Origin: Serratia bockelmannii
Lineage (GTDB): Bacteria; Pseudomonadota; Gammaproteobacteria; Enterobacterales; Enterobacteriaceae
DNA: 64,000 nucleotides
Assembly (NCBI RefSeq): GCF_008011855.1
Contig: NZ_VOUX01000004.1
Location: 1 to 64,000, forward strand
Direction: 5' to 3'
The translations under genes were made by a program, and so were the position numbers. Position 1 is the stretch's first letter; the number at the start of each line of letters is the position of its first letter. Below are positions 1 to 8,884 of the stretch, one piece after another. The notes beneath the pieces were generated by a model. The model was given only the letters and a program-made list of their open reading frames with translations. It made no database searches and was not told the origin of the DNA.

Positions 1-10
1 CTGAAATACA

Positions 11-37
11 AAACGCCCGATGAGGTTCATCGGGCGC
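11..37 (-). terminator. Rho-independent terminator of grxA
   Basis: A 10-bp perfect stem (14-23 with 27-36) and a 3-nt loop lie just after the grxA stop. On the minus strand the stem is followed by TTTTGTATTT, a U-rich tail that fits intrinsic termination. Confidence 0.85.
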
Positions 38-85
38 TATCAGGCTGAAAAGTGTCAACCTATATCAGGACTAGTCATCAAGAAC

Positions 86-349
86 TTACTGGAACAGGTT
101 CAGGTGTTCTTTGGCGTAAGCTTCGAAATCGGTGCAACCGCCGATGTGCTTCTCATCCAGGAAGATCTGCGGCACGGTTTCAACCGGTTTACCGACGGTT
201 TTTTCCAGATCGGCCTTGGTGATGCCTTCCGCGTGGATGTCAACGTAACGGAAGTTGAAATCGTCGCGTTCTTCAGTCAGTTTTTCCGCCAGTTCTTTAG
301 CGCGGACACAATAAGGACAGCCAGGACGCCCGAAGATTACTGCAAACAT
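86..349 (-). CDS. grxA: Glutaredoxin 1
   Basis: Small cytosolic thiol-disulfide oxidoreductase (87 aa) that uses glutathione to reduce ribonucleotide reductase and other disulfides. The active site CPYC is visible near the N-terminus (GRPGCPYCVRAKEL), followed by the TVPQIF cis-proline loop and the GGCTDF glutathione-binding stretch. The ATG at 347-349 is chosen because AGGAG stands just upstream and because it gives the usual GrxA length; an in-frame extension further upstream has no family support. The gene is divergent from ybjC, as in E. coli. OxyR control is known in E. coli, but I could not identify an OxyR site here. Confidence 0.96.
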   Translation of the reverse strand: MFAVIFGRPGCPYCVRAKELAEKLTEERDDFNFRYVDIHAEGITKADLEKTVGKPVETVPQIFLDEKHIGGCTDFEAYAKEHLNLFQ

Positions 350-579
350 GCAACGCTCCTTAATTGGATTTTCAATAAATGGTTCGCTATTGCAACGACA
401 TCCCGTCACCGAAAAAGTCATTACCTGCGTCAGATGGCGCCTACTATGCCCGTTGAGGCCATGAAAAAAAAGCAGGAATTACCTGTTAATCTGATTCATG
501 TAACCAATTAGTCAGCCGGGGCTGTCGCCGTCGGCGGGAATTCACTACACTGGGGGCAGACCTTCTGGAGAAGAAAAAT
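350..579. promoter_or_regulatory. grxA/ybjC divergent intergenic region
   Basis: About 230 bases without a credible gene. It must hold the grxA promoter (leftward) and the ybjC operon promoter (rightward). A GGAGAAG ribosome-binding site precedes ybjC. I see no operator that I can name with confidence. Confidence 0.4.
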
Positions 580-894
580 ATGCGTTCATTCGGTGACTTA
601 CCACGCCCGGTGCTGGTGTTGGAAGGGCTGGGTATCGTGATGTTGGTGCTGGCCTACCTCAGCATTCACGGCCACCTGCAGCTGCCTGGCTGGCTGGCAT
701 CGCAGCAGGCGGCGGTCGGCATGATTTTCCTCGGCGTGGCGTTGATGGTGCCGGCGGCGTCATTTCTGGTGTGGCGCGTGGTGCAGGGCTTTGGCCCGCT
801 GATGCGCGGCGGGTTGCCGCCGGAAAACGATCGCCGCAAACCGCGAGATGCGGATGCATCGAAAGATAATCAGGACCGCGATCCGCGCGCCTGA
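580..894 (+). CDS. ybjC: YbjC family inner-membrane protein (DUF1418)
   Basis: A 104-aa protein with two hydrophobic segments (about residues 12-30 and 44-66) followed by a short, charged cytosolic-looking tail rich in Arg, Asp and Lys. Sequence and position next to grxA match YbjC, whose function is unknown. In E. coli it heads the SoxS-responsive ybjC-nfsA-rimK-ybjN operon. Here nfsA is absent and rimK follows after 54 bases. GGAGAAG stands 8-9 bases before the ATG. Confidence 0.85.
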   Translation: MRSFGDLPRPVLVLEGLGIVMLVLAYLSIHGHLQLPGWLASQQAAVGMIFLGVALMVPAASFLVWRVVQGFGPLMRGGLPPENDRRKPRDADASKDNQDRDPRA

Positions 895-912
895 GTGCCG
901 CGGCCGCTAACC

Positions 913-929
913 CGCCTGCCGGGCAGGCG
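913..929 (+). other. Intercistronic hairpin between ybjC and rimK
   Basis: Inverted repeat CGCCTGCC / GGCAGGCG with almost no loop, followed by TTGGCTTTT. It sits where nfsA lies in E. coli and ends about 20 bases before the rimK start. It could attenuate transcription or stabilise the ybjC mRNA; no strong U-run follows. Confidence 0.5.
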
Positions 930-948
930 TTGGCTTTTGGGGTGACGA

Positions 949-1851
949 GTGAAAATTGCCATTCTTTCTCGCGACGGAACGCTCTATTCATGCAAGCGGC
1001 TGCGTGAAGCGGCGGAAGATCGCGGGCACAGCATCGATATCATCGATCCGCTTTCCTGTTATATGAACATCAACCCGGCGGCGCCGACCATTCACTATCG
1101 CGGCCGCCAGCTGGAACGCTATGACGCGGTGATCCCGCGCATCGGCTCCGCCATCACCTTTTACGGCACCGCGGTGCTGCGCCAGTTCGAGCTGCTTGGC
1201 AGCTACCCGCTCAACGAATCCGTGGCCATTACCCGAGCTCGCGATAAGCTGCGTTCGCTGCAACTGCTGGCGCGGCAGGGCATCGATCTGCCGATCACCG
1301 GCTTTGCCCATTCGCCGGACGACACTGGCGACCTGATCGAGCTGGTCGGCGGCGCGCCGCTGGTGGTCAAGCTGGTGGAAGGCACGCAGGGTATCGGGGT
1401 GGTGCTGGCGGAAACCCGCCAGGCGGCGGAAAGCGTGATCGACGCCTTTCGCGGGTTGAATGCCCATATCCTGGTGCAGGAATACGTGCGCGAGGCGCAG
1501 GGGCGCGACGTGCGCTGCCTGGTGGTGGGCGGCCGGGTGGTGGCCGCCATCGAGCGGCAGGCGAAGCCCGGCGAGTTTCGCTCCAACCTGCATCGCGGCG
1601 GCACCGCCCGCAAAGTGACCATCACCGCCAGGGAGCGGGCGATTGCGGTCAAAGCGGCGAACACGCTGGGGCTGGACGTCGCCGGGGTGGATATCCTGCG
1701 CGCCGAGCGCGGCCCGCTGGTGATGGAGGTCAACGCGTCGCCGGGGCTGGAAGGGGTGGAGACCACCACCGGGTTGGACATTGCCGGCATGATGATCGAA
1801 TACATCGAGCAGCGCGGCCGGCCGGGGTTCCGCCTGAAATCGGGCGGCTGA
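949..1851 (+). CDS. rimK: Ribosomal protein S6 modification protein (ATP-grasp glutamate ligase)
   Basis: A 300-aa ATP-grasp ligase, the same length as E. coli RimK, which adds glutamate residues to the C-terminus of ribosomal protein S6. The N-terminal pre-ATP-grasp domain ([22 protein letters not shown]-like stretch) is followed by the ATP-binding segment [13 protein letters not shown] (about 139-151), the LVQEYV strand, and the metal-binding end [13 protein letters not shown] (about 258-270). The start is GTG at 949, supported by the conserved N-terminus and a GGTGACGA upstream sequence. It is probably cotranscribed with ybjC and ybjN. Confidence 0.96.
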   Translation: MKIAILSRDGTLYSCKRLREAAEDRGHSIDIIDPLSCYMNINPAAPTIHYRGRQLERYDAVIPRIGSAITFYGTAVLRQFELLGSYPLNESVAITRARDKLRSLQLLARQGIDLPITGFAHSPDDTGDLIELVGGAPLVVKLVEGTQGIGVVLAETRQAAESVIDAFRGLNAHILVQEYVREAQGRDVRCLVVGGRVVAAIERQAKPGEFRSNLHRGGTARKVTITARERAIAVKAANTLGLDVAGVDILRAERGPLVMEVNASPGLEGVETTTGLDIAGMMIEYIEQRGRPGFRLKSGG

Positions 1852-1987
1852 CGGTACGCGCGTTGCGCTTTTCCCGCCGAGCAATATCTTAATTAGTGAA
1901 TTAAGCCGCATTGATCGTGGCGTATCGGGTGAATATTCCGTAAGCTATGCGCCTTTTCGCGTTTTGAATATTGTGAGGCTGGTTATT

Positions 1988-2467
1988 ATGGATTCACTCA
2001 TTGTCCCCGATTTGGCGCTGTTGCGGCGCTGGCTGGATCAGTCGGGCATTTCTTTCTTTGAGTGCGATTCCTGCCAGGCGCTGCACCTGCCGCACATGCA
2101 GAACTTCGACGGCGTGTTCGACGCCAAGATAGATCTGGTGGACAACGTCATCCTGTTCTCCGCGCTGGCCGAGGTGAAGCCGACCGCGCTGATCCCGCTG
2201 GTGGCGGACCTGAGCCAGATCAACGCCAGTTCGCTGACCATCAAGGCCTTTGTCGACATTCAGGACGACAACCTGCCGAAGCTGATCGTCTGCCAGTCGT
2301 TGAGCGTGGCGGTGGGCATCACCTACGAGCAGTTCACTCATTTCATGCAGCAGGGCGAAGAGCAGGTCTCGATGGTGATCCTCGAGGCGCGGGCGAACGA
2401 TCTGCTGTTTATGGGTGACGAAGAAGAGATCCCCGCTGGCGCCGTGCGTCAGCCGATGCTGCACTGA
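1988..2467 (+). CDS. ybjN: YbjN domain-containing protein
   Basis: A 159-aa cytosolic protein of the YbjN family, described in E. coli as affecting motility, biofilm and stress phenotypes without a known biochemical activity. It carries the conserved FFECDSCQALHLPHMQN and INASSLTIKAF stretches. The ATG at 1988 gives the E. coli length (158 aa); an earlier in-frame ATG at 1964 lacks family support. The gap from rimK is 136 bases, so it may have its own promoter. Confidence 0.92.
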   Translation: MDSLIVPDLALLRRWLDQSGISFFECDSCQALHLPHMQNFDGVFDAKIDLVDNVILFSALAEVKPTALIPLVADLSQINASSLTIKAFVDIQDDNLPKLIVCQSLSVAVGITYEQFTHFMQQGEEQVSMVILEARANDLLFMGDEEEIPAGAVRQPMLH

Positions 2468-2483
2468 TCCTCGCCGTACCTTA

Positions 2484-2510
2484 AGCATGCCGTCGCTCCG
2501 GCGGCATGCT
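2484..2510 (+). terminator. Hairpin after ybjN
   Basis: A 9-bp perfect stem AGCATGCCG / CGGCATGCT with a 9-nt loop, 17 bases after the ybjN stop. The downstream sequence is only weakly U-rich, so this is a probable rather than certain terminator. Confidence 0.6.
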
Positions 2511-2666
2511 GCCGTTATTCCCTTCAGCAATAAAATATTCTGCACTTTGGCCTTTGCCGCCCGATCTTTCTCGTCTTTTGTGCCGTTAATGGCGTATCAC
2601 ATAGAGAAAAACTGCATAAAAAATCGATAAATGGCGTTTTTTACCCTGGGGGCTGGCGGGTTGCGA

Positions 2667-2682
2667 TGGCAGCGGCTATGCT
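2667..2682 (+). promoter_or_regulatory. Candidate sigma-54 promoter for potFGHI
   Basis: TGGCAGCGGCTATGCT has GG and GC spaced 12 bases apart, as in the -24/-12 consensus TGGCAC-N5-TTGCW, with two or three mismatches. E. coli potFGHI is reported to belong to the NtrC/nitrogen-limitation regulon, which makes the site plausible. I could not confirm a strong NtrC enhancer by eye. Confidence 0.35.
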
Positions 2683-2812
2683 GCTGATTCTGCAAAGGGC
2701 TTGCGATTTCCCTTGTAACCACGCGAGCAGGGCAGTGCAAAAAGGCGCATGCAATCATATGCATAGCCATTCATTTCGCGGTTGCAACGATTGCGCTCAA
2801 TCAGGAAAGGTT

Positions 2813-2832
2813 TTGTATCGCTGCAGATACAA
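2813..2832 (+). other. Dyad TTGTATC-N6-GATACAA in the potF leader
   Basis: A perfect 7-bp inverted repeat ending about 40 bases before the potF ATG. It could be an operator or a hairpin in the 5' untranslated region. Apart from this and the sigma-54-like site, the 406 bases between ybjN and potF show nothing I can name. Confidence 0.4.
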
Positions 2833-2873
2833 GTTCAATTCTATGATTTACCCTGTTTTGGAGGAAGTTACGG

Positions 2874-3983
2874 ATGGTCACCCAACGTAAAAAGTGGTTA
2901 TCGGGTGTGGTTGCCGGTCTGTTGATGGCCGCGTCCGTCACGGCGTCAGCCGAAGAGAAAACGCTGCACGTGTATAACTGGTCCGACTATATCGCGCCGG
3001 ATACCCTGGCCAAATTCCAGAAAGAAACCGGCATCAAAGTGGTGTACGACGTCTTTGACTCCAACGAAGTGTTGGAAGGCAAACTGATGGCGGGCAGCAC
3101 CGGTTATGATCTGGTGGTTCCTTCATCCAACTTCCTCGAGCGCCAGTCGCAGGCCGGCATCTTCGAGCCGCTCGACAAGAGCAAAATGCCCAACTACAAG
3201 AATCTCGATCCCGAGATGCTGAAGCTGGTTGCACATAATGACAAAGACAACAAATACGGCATCCCATACCTGATGGTGACCACCGGCATCGGCTACAATG
3301 TCGACAAGGTGAAGGCGGCATTAGGCAAAGACGCGCCGGTCGACAGCTGGGATCTGATCCTCAAGCCGGAAAACCTCGAGAAGCTGAAAAGCTGCGGTGT
3401 CTCCTTCCTCGATGCGCCGAGTGAGGTTTACGCCACCGTGCTGCACTACCTGGGCAAGGATCCCAACAGCACCAATGCGGCGGACTATACCGGCGCGGCC
3501 AACGATCTGCTGCTGAAGCTGCGGCCGAGCATTCGTTACTTCCACTCTTCACAGTACATCAACGATTTGGCTAACGGCGATATCTGCGTGGCGATCGGCT
3601 GGTCCGGCGACGTGATGCAGGCGGCCAACCGCGCCAAAGAGGCGAAGAACGGCGTGAACGTGGCCTATGCGATCCCGAAAGAAGGGGCGCTGACCTACTT
3701 CGACATGTTCGCCATGCCGGCGGACGCCAAGAACAAAGACGCCGCGTACCAGTTCCTGAACTTCCTGATGAAACCTGACGTGATGGCGGGCATCAGCAAC
3801 TATGTCTATTACGCCAATGCGGTGAAAGATTCCACGCCGCTGGTGAAGGCCGAGGTGCGCGAGAACCCGAACGTCTATCCGCCGGCCGATCTGCGCGCCA
3901 AGCTGTTCACGCTCAACGTGCAGTCGCCGAAGCTGGATCGTGTCATTACCCGCGCATGGACTAAAGTTAAAAGCGGGAAGTGA
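2874..3983 (+). CDS. potF: Putrescine ABC transporter, periplasmic binding protein
   Basis: A 369-aa binding protein that captures putrescine in the periplasm and delivers it to PotGHI. It has a 26-residue Sec signal peptide (basic MVTQRKKW, hydrophobic core, ASA/EE cleavage) and the mature start LHVYNWSDYIAPDTL typical of the PotD/PotF family. GGAGG lies about 9 bases before the ATG. It is first in potFGHI and is separated from potG by a strong hairpin, consistent with binding protein being made in excess over the membrane parts. Confidence 0.97.
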   Translation: MVTQRKKWLSGVVAGLLMAASVTASAEEKTLHVYNWSDYIAPDTLAKFQKETGIKVVYDVFDSNEVLEGKLMAGSTGYDLVVPSSNFLERQSQAGIFEPLDKSKMPNYKNLDPEMLKLVAHNDKDNKYGIPYLMVTTGIGYNVDKVKAALGKDAPVDSWDLILKPENLEKLKSCGVSFLDAPSEVYATVLHYLGKDPNSTNAADYTGAANDLLLKLRPSIRYFHSSQYINDLANGDICVAIGWSGDVMQAANRAKEAKNGVNVAYAIPKEGALTYFDMFAMPADAKNKDAAYQFLNFLMKPDVMAGISNYVYYANAVKDSTPLVKAEVRENPNVYPPADLRAKLFTLNVQSPKLDRVITRAWTKVKSGK

Positions 3984-4017
3984 TGATGGGGGGATACCCC
4001 CGATCGTCGGTAAACCG

Positions 4018-4040
4018 GCAGGCGGGCGCTCCCCGCCTGC
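4018..4040 (+). other. Strong potF-potG intercistronic hairpin
   Basis: A 9-bp perfect GC stem (4018-4026 with 4032-4040) with a 5-nt loop, followed by actgctgTTTT. A smaller GGGGG-ATA-CCCCC hairpin lies directly 5' (3989-4001). The position suggests partial termination or 3'-end protection of the potF message. Confidence 0.65.
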
Positions 4041-4105
4041 ACTGCTGTTTTGGGCCACGGCACTCGCCGTGGTTTTGTGCCGCTTTACGCCGGAGAGCAC
4101 CCCGA

Positions 4106-5239
4106 TTGAACGACGCCATCCCTCGTCCTCAAGCCAAGTCGCAGAAGGTCTTCACCCCTCTGCTGGAAATCCGTAACCTCACCAAAACCTTCGACGGGCA
4201 GAATGCGGTCGAAGACGTCAGCCTCACCATCTACAAGGGCGAGATCTTTGCGCTGCTTGGGCCGTCTGGCTGCGGCAAGTCAACCTTACTGCGCATGTTG
4301 GCCGGCTTTGAACAGCCGACGGAAGGGCAGATCGTGCTCGACGGGCAGGATATGTCGCACGTGCCGCCGTACCAGCGGCCGATCAACATGATGTTTCAGT
4401 CTTACGCGCTGTTCCCGCACATGACGGTAGAGCAGAACATCGCCTTCGGCCTGAAGCAGGACAAAATGCCGCGGGCAGAAATCGCCGAGCGGGTGGCGGA
4501 AATGCTGGCGCTGGTGCACATGCAGGAGTACGCCAAACGCAAACCGCACCAGCTTTCCGGCGGCCAGCGGCAGCGGGTGGCGCTGGCGCGCAGCCTGGCC
4601 AAGCGGCCCAAGCTGCTGCTGCTGGATGAGCCAATGGGCGCGCTGGACAAGAAGCTGCGCGATCGCATGCAGTTGGAAGTGACCGATATTCTCGAGCGCG
4701 TCGGCGTCACCTGCGTGATGGTGACGCACGATCAGGAAGAGGCGATGACTATGGCGGGGCGCATCGCCATCATGAACCGTGGCAAGTTCGTGCAGATCGG
4801 CGAGCCGGAAGAGATCTACGAGCATCCGAATAGCCGCTTCAGCGCCGAATTTATCGGTTCGGTCAACGTCTTCGACTGCGTATTGCAGGAGCGCCACGAC
4901 GATGCGCTGATCCTGCAAAGCCCCGGATTGCGCCATGCGATCAAAGTAGATCCGGACGCCTCGGTGGTGGACGGCGTGCCGATCCAGGTCGCGCTGCGGC
5001 CGGAAAAGATCCTGCTGTGCGAACAGGTGCCGGAAGACGGCTGCAACTTCGCGGTAGGGGAAGTGGCGCACATTGCCTACCTGGGCGATCTGTCCATTTA
5101 TCACGTGAAGCTGCACAGCGGGCAGATTATCAGCGCCCAGCTGCAAAACGGCCACCGTTTCCGCAAGGGGATGCCGACCTGGGGCGATGAAGTGCGTCTG
5201 TGCTGGGAAACCGACAGCTGTGTCGTGTTGACGGTGTAG
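4106..5239 (+). CDS. potG: Putrescine ABC transporter, ATP-binding subunit
   Basis: A 377-aa cytosolic ATPase that powers putrescine import. The N-terminal ABC domain shows Walker [10 protein letters not shown], the signature LSGGQRQRV, Walker B LLLLDEP and the switch histidine in MVTHDQ. The C-terminal part is a TOBE-like regulatory domain. Homology to E. coli PotG begins at [10 protein letters not shown], so the start is the TTG at 4106, with CGGAGAG upstream; this gives exactly 377 aa. A longer in-frame reading from 3980 would run through the hairpin and has no family support. Confidence 0.95.
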   Translation: MNDAIPRPQAKSQKVFTPLLEIRNLTKTFDGQNAVEDVSLTIYKGEIFALLGPSGCGKSTLLRMLAGFEQPTEGQIVLDGQDMSHVPPYQRPINMMFQSYALFPHMTVEQNIAFGLKQDKMPRAEIAERVAEMLALVHMQEYAKRKPHQLSGGQRQRVALARSLAKRPKLLLLDEPMGALDKKLRDRMQLEVTDILERVGVTCVMVTHDQEEAMTMAGRIAIMNRGKFVQIGEPEEIYEHPNSRFSAEFIGSVNVFDCVLQERHDDALILQSPGLRHAIKVDPDASVVDGVPIQVALRPEKILLCEQVPEDGCNFAVGEVAHIAYLGDLSIYHVKLHSGQIISAQLQNGHRFRKGMPTWGDEVRLCWETDSCVVLTV

Positions 5240-5263
5240 CGGAGCTGCTGAGGAGTAACCCAT

Positions 5264-6226
5264 ATGACCCTGCTTTCTGAACGCACGCCGGAGCCGCCGG
5301 CCAAAACGCCCGGCACCCTCAAGGCGCTGTTCCACCGCCTGCTGATGGCTCACGGCCGCAAGCTGGTGATCGCATTGCCGTATTTATGGCTGACGCTGCT
5401 GTTCATGCTGCCGTTCCTGATCGTGTTCAAGATCAGCCTGGCGGAGCTGGCGTTGGCGGTGCCGCCTTACACCGAGTTGATGAGCTGGGTGGACGGCAAG
5501 CTGAACATCGCGCTCAACTTCGCCAACTACCTGCAACTGACCGACGATCCGCTGTATATCGACGCCTATCTGCAGTCGCTGCGCGTGGCGGCGGTCTCGA
5601 CGCTGTGCTGCCTGATCATCGGCTATCCGCTGGCCTGGGCGGTGGCCCACAGCAAGGCGTCGACTCGCAACATTCTGCTGCTGCTGGTGATCCTGCCTTC
5701 CTGGACCTCGTTCCTGATCCGCGTCTATGCCTGGATGGGGATCCTGAAAAACAACGGCATTCTGAATAACTTTCTGATGTGGCTGGGGGTGATCGACCAA
5801 CCGTTGGTGATCCTGCACACCAACCTGGCGGTGTATATCGGCATCGTTTATTCCTACCTGCCGTTTATGGTGCTGCCGATCTACACGGCACTGATCCGGC
5901 TGGATTACTCGCTGGTGGAGGCGTCGCTGGATCTGGGCGCCCGGCCGCTGAAAACCTTCTTCAGCGTAATCGTGCCGCTGACGCGCGGCGGCATCATCGC
6001 CGGTTCGATGCTGGTATTCATTCCGGCGGTAGGGGAGTTCGTGATCCCGGAGCTGCTCGGTGGGCCAGACAGCATCATGATCGGCCGCGTGCTGTGGCAG
6101 GAGTTCTTCAATAACCGCGACTGGCCGGTGGCTTCGGCGGTCGCCACCATCATGCTGCTGTTGCTGATCGTGCCAATTTTGTGGTTTCACAAACACCAGA
6201 ACAAGGAAATGGGGGGGCAGGAATGA
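5264..6226 (+). CDS. potH: Putrescine ABC transporter, permease subunit
   Basis: A 320-aa inner-membrane permease (E. coli 317 aa) that forms the translocation path with PotI. About six hydrophobic segments are visible, plus the cytoplasmic EAA loop EASLDLGARPLKTF that contacts the ATPase. GAGGAG stands before the ATG. Its stop overlaps the potI start in ATGA, so the two are likely translationally coupled. Confidence 0.96.
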   Translation: MTLLSERTPEPPAKTPGTLKALFHRLLMAHGRKLVIALPYLWLTLLFMLPFLIVFKISLAELALAVPPYTELMSWVDGKLNIALNFANYLQLTDDPLYIDAYLQSLRVAAVSTLCCLIIGYPLAWAVAHSKASTRNILLLLVILPSWTSFLIRVYAWMGILKNNGILNNFLMWLGVIDQPLVILHTNLAVYIGIVYSYLPFMVLPIYTALIRLDYSLVEASLDLGARPLKTFFSVIVPLTRGGIIAGSMLVFIPAVGEFVIPELLGGPDSIMIGRVLWQEFFNNRDWPVASAVATIMLLLLIVPILWFHKHQNKEMGGQE

Positions 6227-7068
6227 ACAACTTGCCGGTAGTGCGTTCACCGTGGCGCATCGCCATCCTGACGGTCGGCTTTACCTTCCTGTATGCGCCG
6301 ATGCTGATGTTGGTGATCTACTCCTTTAATAGTTCCAAGCTGGTGACGGTGTGGGCCGGCTGGTCCACGCGCTGGTATACCGAACTGTTTCACGACTCGG
6401 CGATGATCAGCGCGGTGGGGCTCAGCCTGACCATCGCCGCCGCCTCCGCCACCGCCGCGGTGGTGCTGGGCGCCATCGCCGCCGTGGTGATGGTGCGGTT
6501 CGGCCGCTTTCGCGGTTCGACCGGCTTTGCGTTTATGCTGACTGCGCCGCTGGTGATGCCGGACGTGATCACCGGCCTGTCGCTGCTGCTGCTGTTCGTG
6601 GCGATGGGGCACGCTTTCGGCTGGCCGTCGGAGCGCGGCATGTTCACCATCTGGCTGGCGCATGTCACCTTCTGTACCGCTTATGTGGCGGTGGTGATCA
6701 GCTCGCGTCTGCGCGAGGTGGATCGCTCGATTGAAGAGGCGGCAATGGATCTGGGGGCGCCGCCGCTGAAGGTGTTCTTCGTTATCACCTTGCCGATGAT
6801 TGCGCCGGCGCTGATCTCTGGCTGGATGCTGGCGTTTACCCTGTCGCTGGACGATCTGGTGATTGCCAGCTTCGTCTCCGGCCCGGGCGCCACTACGCTG
6901 CCGATGCTGGTGTTCTCCAGCGTGCGTATGGGGGTGAATCCGGAAATTAACGCACTGGCCAGCCTGATCCTGCTGGTGGTGGGCATTCTCGGCCTGATCG
7001 CCTGGTGGTTTATGGCGCGCTCGGAAAAACAGCGATCGCGTGAATTGCAGCGGGCGGCCCGTAGCTGA
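6223..7068 (+). CDS. potI: Putrescine ABC transporter, permease subunit
   Basis: A 281-aa inner-membrane permease, exactly the E. coli length, and partner of PotH. The N-terminus MNNLPVVRSPWRIA and the EAA loop EEAAMDLGAPPLKVF are diagnostic. The ATG at 6223 overlaps the potH stop by four bases (ATGA) and has GGGGG upstream. It is the last gene of the operon. Confidence 0.96.
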   Translation: MNNLPVVRSPWRIAILTVGFTFLYAPMLMLVIYSFNSSKLVTVWAGWSTRWYTELFHDSAMISAVGLSLTIAAASATAAVVLGAIAAVVMVRFGRFRGSTGFAFMLTAPLVMPDVITGLSLLLLFVAMGHAFGWPSERGMFTIWLAHVTFCTAYVAVVISSRLREVDRSIEEAAMDLGAPPLKVFFVITLPMIAPALISGWMLAFTLSLDDLVIASFVSGPGATTLPMLVFSSVRMGVNPEINALASLILLVVGILGLIAWWFMARSEKQRSRELQRAARS

Positions 7069-7172
7069 ATCGTAACAAACCTGCTATTTTTGCAATCAAT
7101 AAGTATTGCAACTAACTACCTGACTTTACATGCGCCATCTGTATTGGTGGCGCGTCGTAGCGGAACACGGAT

Positions 7173-7652
7173 ATGTCAGACATGCTGAAAAGCGGGCAGG
7201 GAATGAGATCGACTTCGGATGCGCCGGTGCCGGTGATGGTGGCGGGCACCGCCATGGTGGCGATCAAGTGTATCAGCGTGGTGTTGTTGTTGGGCGAACT
7301 GGGCGTCGACGGCGCACAGGAGTTCGTTAACACCAGCGCGCAGGCGTGGGATTCTACCTTTATCTTTCTGGCCGGCCTGATGCTGCTGTGCCTGCAAATC
7401 AGCTGTGGCTTTGCGGTGATGCGCGGCCGCAACTGGGGACGCTGGGGCTATGTGGTCTGCCAGTGCATCGTGGTGCTTTACCTGCTGTTGGCCACCATTG
7501 GCAGCGTCTTCCCCGAGGTGTTCACCGTGGAGGGGGAAACCAGCGGCCAAATCCTGCACGTTCTGATCCTGCAAAAGATCCCCGACGCGGTGATCCTGGC
7601 GTTGCTGTTCGTTCCTGCCGCCAGCCGCCGCTTCTTCACCGTGCGCAAGTGA
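7173..7652 (+). CDS. ybjO: YbjO family inner-membrane protein (DUF2593)
   Basis: A 159-aa protein with four predicted membrane segments (about residues 20-42, 63-82, 92-112 and 131-150) and short polar ends. Sequence character and position between potI and rlmC match YbjO, whose function is unknown. The ribosome-binding site is weak (CGGAACACGG), and Met4 or Met11 are alternative starts. Confidence 0.82.
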   Translation: MSDMLKSGQGMRSTSDAPVPVMVAGTAMVAIKCISVVLLLGELGVDGAQEFVNTSAQAWDSTFIFLAGLMLLCLQISCGFAVMRGRNWGRWGYVVCQCIVVLYLLLATIGSVFPEVFTVEGETSGQILHVLILQKIPDAVILALLFVPAASRRFFTVRK

Positions 7653-7721
7653 GATTTTAGGCGTGCGGAGTGGTAAACTCTGCGCCCTTAATTCGTCATC
7701 CTGAACTTCACGGTAATCTTC

Positions 7722-8852
7722 ATGCATTGCGCTTTGTATACGGCGGGTACCTGCCGTTCCTGTCAGTGGCTGGAAAAGCCCTATCCGCAGCAACTGGCTG
7801 ACAAACAGCATCACCTGCACTCGCTGCTGGCCGGGCGCGACGTCGCGCAGTGGCTGCAGCCGATGGCGGGGGAGCTGAGCGCATTTCGCAATAAAGCCAA
7901 GATGGTGGTCAGCGGCAGCGTGGAGCGCCCGCTGCTCGGCATGCTGCACCGCGACGGCACGCCGGTCGATCTGAGCGACTGCCCGCTGTATCCCGCCGGC
8001 TTTGCGCCGATGTTTGCGGTGCTGAAAAGCTTCATCGCCCGCGCCGGCCTGACGCCGTATAACGTGGCGCGCAAACGCGGCGAGTTGAAATACCTGCTGC
8101 TGACCGAAAGCACGCTCGACGGCGGCGTGATGCTGCGTTTCGTGCTGCGCTCGGAAACCAAGCTGGCGCAGCTGCGCGCTGCGCTGCCGTGGCTGCAGCA
8201 GCAGCTGCCGCAGCTCAAGGTGATCTCCGCCAATATTCAGCCGGTGCACATGGCGATCATGGAAGGGGAGCGCGAGATCGCGCTGACCGAACAGCAGGCG
8301 CTCGAGGAACAGTTCAATCAGGTGCCGTTGTTCATCCGCCCGCAAAGCTTCTTCCAAACCAACCCGCAGGTGGCCGCCGATCTGTACGCCACCGCCCGCG
8401 ACTGGGTGCGCGCGCTGGGTATCGACAGCATGTGGGATCTGTTCTGCGGCGTCGGCGGTTTCGGCCTGCACTGCGCGCAGCCGCAAACGCGGCTGACCGG
8501 CATCGAAATCAGCGCGGAAGCGATCGCCTGCGCGCGCCAGTCGGCGCAGCGGTTAGGGTTGTTGCACGTAGATTTTCAGGCGCTCGACTCCACCCGCTTC
8601 GCCACCGCCGAAGGCCAGGTGCCACAGCTGGTGCTGGTTAACCCGCCGCGGCGCGGCATTGGCCAGGCGCTGTGCGACTACCTGAGCCGGATGGCGCCGG
8701 ACTATATTCTCTATTCCAGCTGCAACGCCGAGAGCATGGCGAAAGATATCGAGACGTTGCCAGGGTACCGCATCGAACGGGTGCAGCTGTTCGACATGTT
8801 CCCGCATACCGCGCACTACGAAGTGCTGACGCTGTTGGTGCGGCGTTTATAA
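7722..8852 (+). CDS. rlmC: 23S rRNA (uracil-747-C5)-methyltransferase
   Basis: A 376-aa SAM-dependent enzyme (E. coli RlmC/RumB 375 aa) that makes m5U747 in 23S rRNA. The N-terminal cysteines in [14 protein letters not shown] are iron-sulfur ligands. The SAM loop is [14 protein letters not shown] (about 239-252), the substrate motif is NPPRRG, and the catalytic cysteine lies in YSSCNAESM. It is a single gene on the plus strand that converges on artJ. Confidence 0.95.
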   Translation: MHCALYTAGTCRSCQWLEKPYPQQLADKQHHLHSLLAGRDVAQWLQPMAGELSAFRNKAKMVVSGSVERPLLGMLHRDGTPVDLSDCPLYPAGFAPMFAVLKSFIARAGLTPYNVARKRGELKYLLLTESTLDGGVMLRFVLRSETKLAQLRAALPWLQQQLPQLKVISANIQPVHMAIMEGEREIALTEQQALEEQFNQVPLFIRPQSFFQTNPQVAADLYATARDWVRALGIDSMWDLFCGVGGFGLHCAQPQTRLTGIEISAEAIACARQSAQRLGLLHVDFQALDSTRFATAEGQVPQLVLVNPPRRGIGQALCDYLSRMAPDYILYSSCNAESMAKDIETLPGYRIERVQLFDMFPHTAHYEVLTLLVRRL

Positions 8853-8856
8853 AACA

Positions 8857-8880
8857 TAAGGCCCGGTTATCCGGGCCTTA
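8857..8880. terminator. Bidirectional terminator between rlmC and artJ
   Basis: A perfect 10-bp stem TAAGGCCCGG / CCGGGCCTTA with a 4-nt loop, placed between convergent genes. Moderate U content follows on both strands. Confidence 0.8.
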
Positions 8881-8884
8881 TTGC

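Noticed and set aside
2415-2890. Short frames between ybjN and potF
   Set aside because: They overlap the ybjN end or the potF start and show no coding character.
3980-4105. In-frame N-terminal extension of potG from an upstream ATG
   Set aside because: It would translate through the intercistronic hairpin and lengthen PotG by 42 residues not found in the family; the TTG at 4106 gives exactly the known length.
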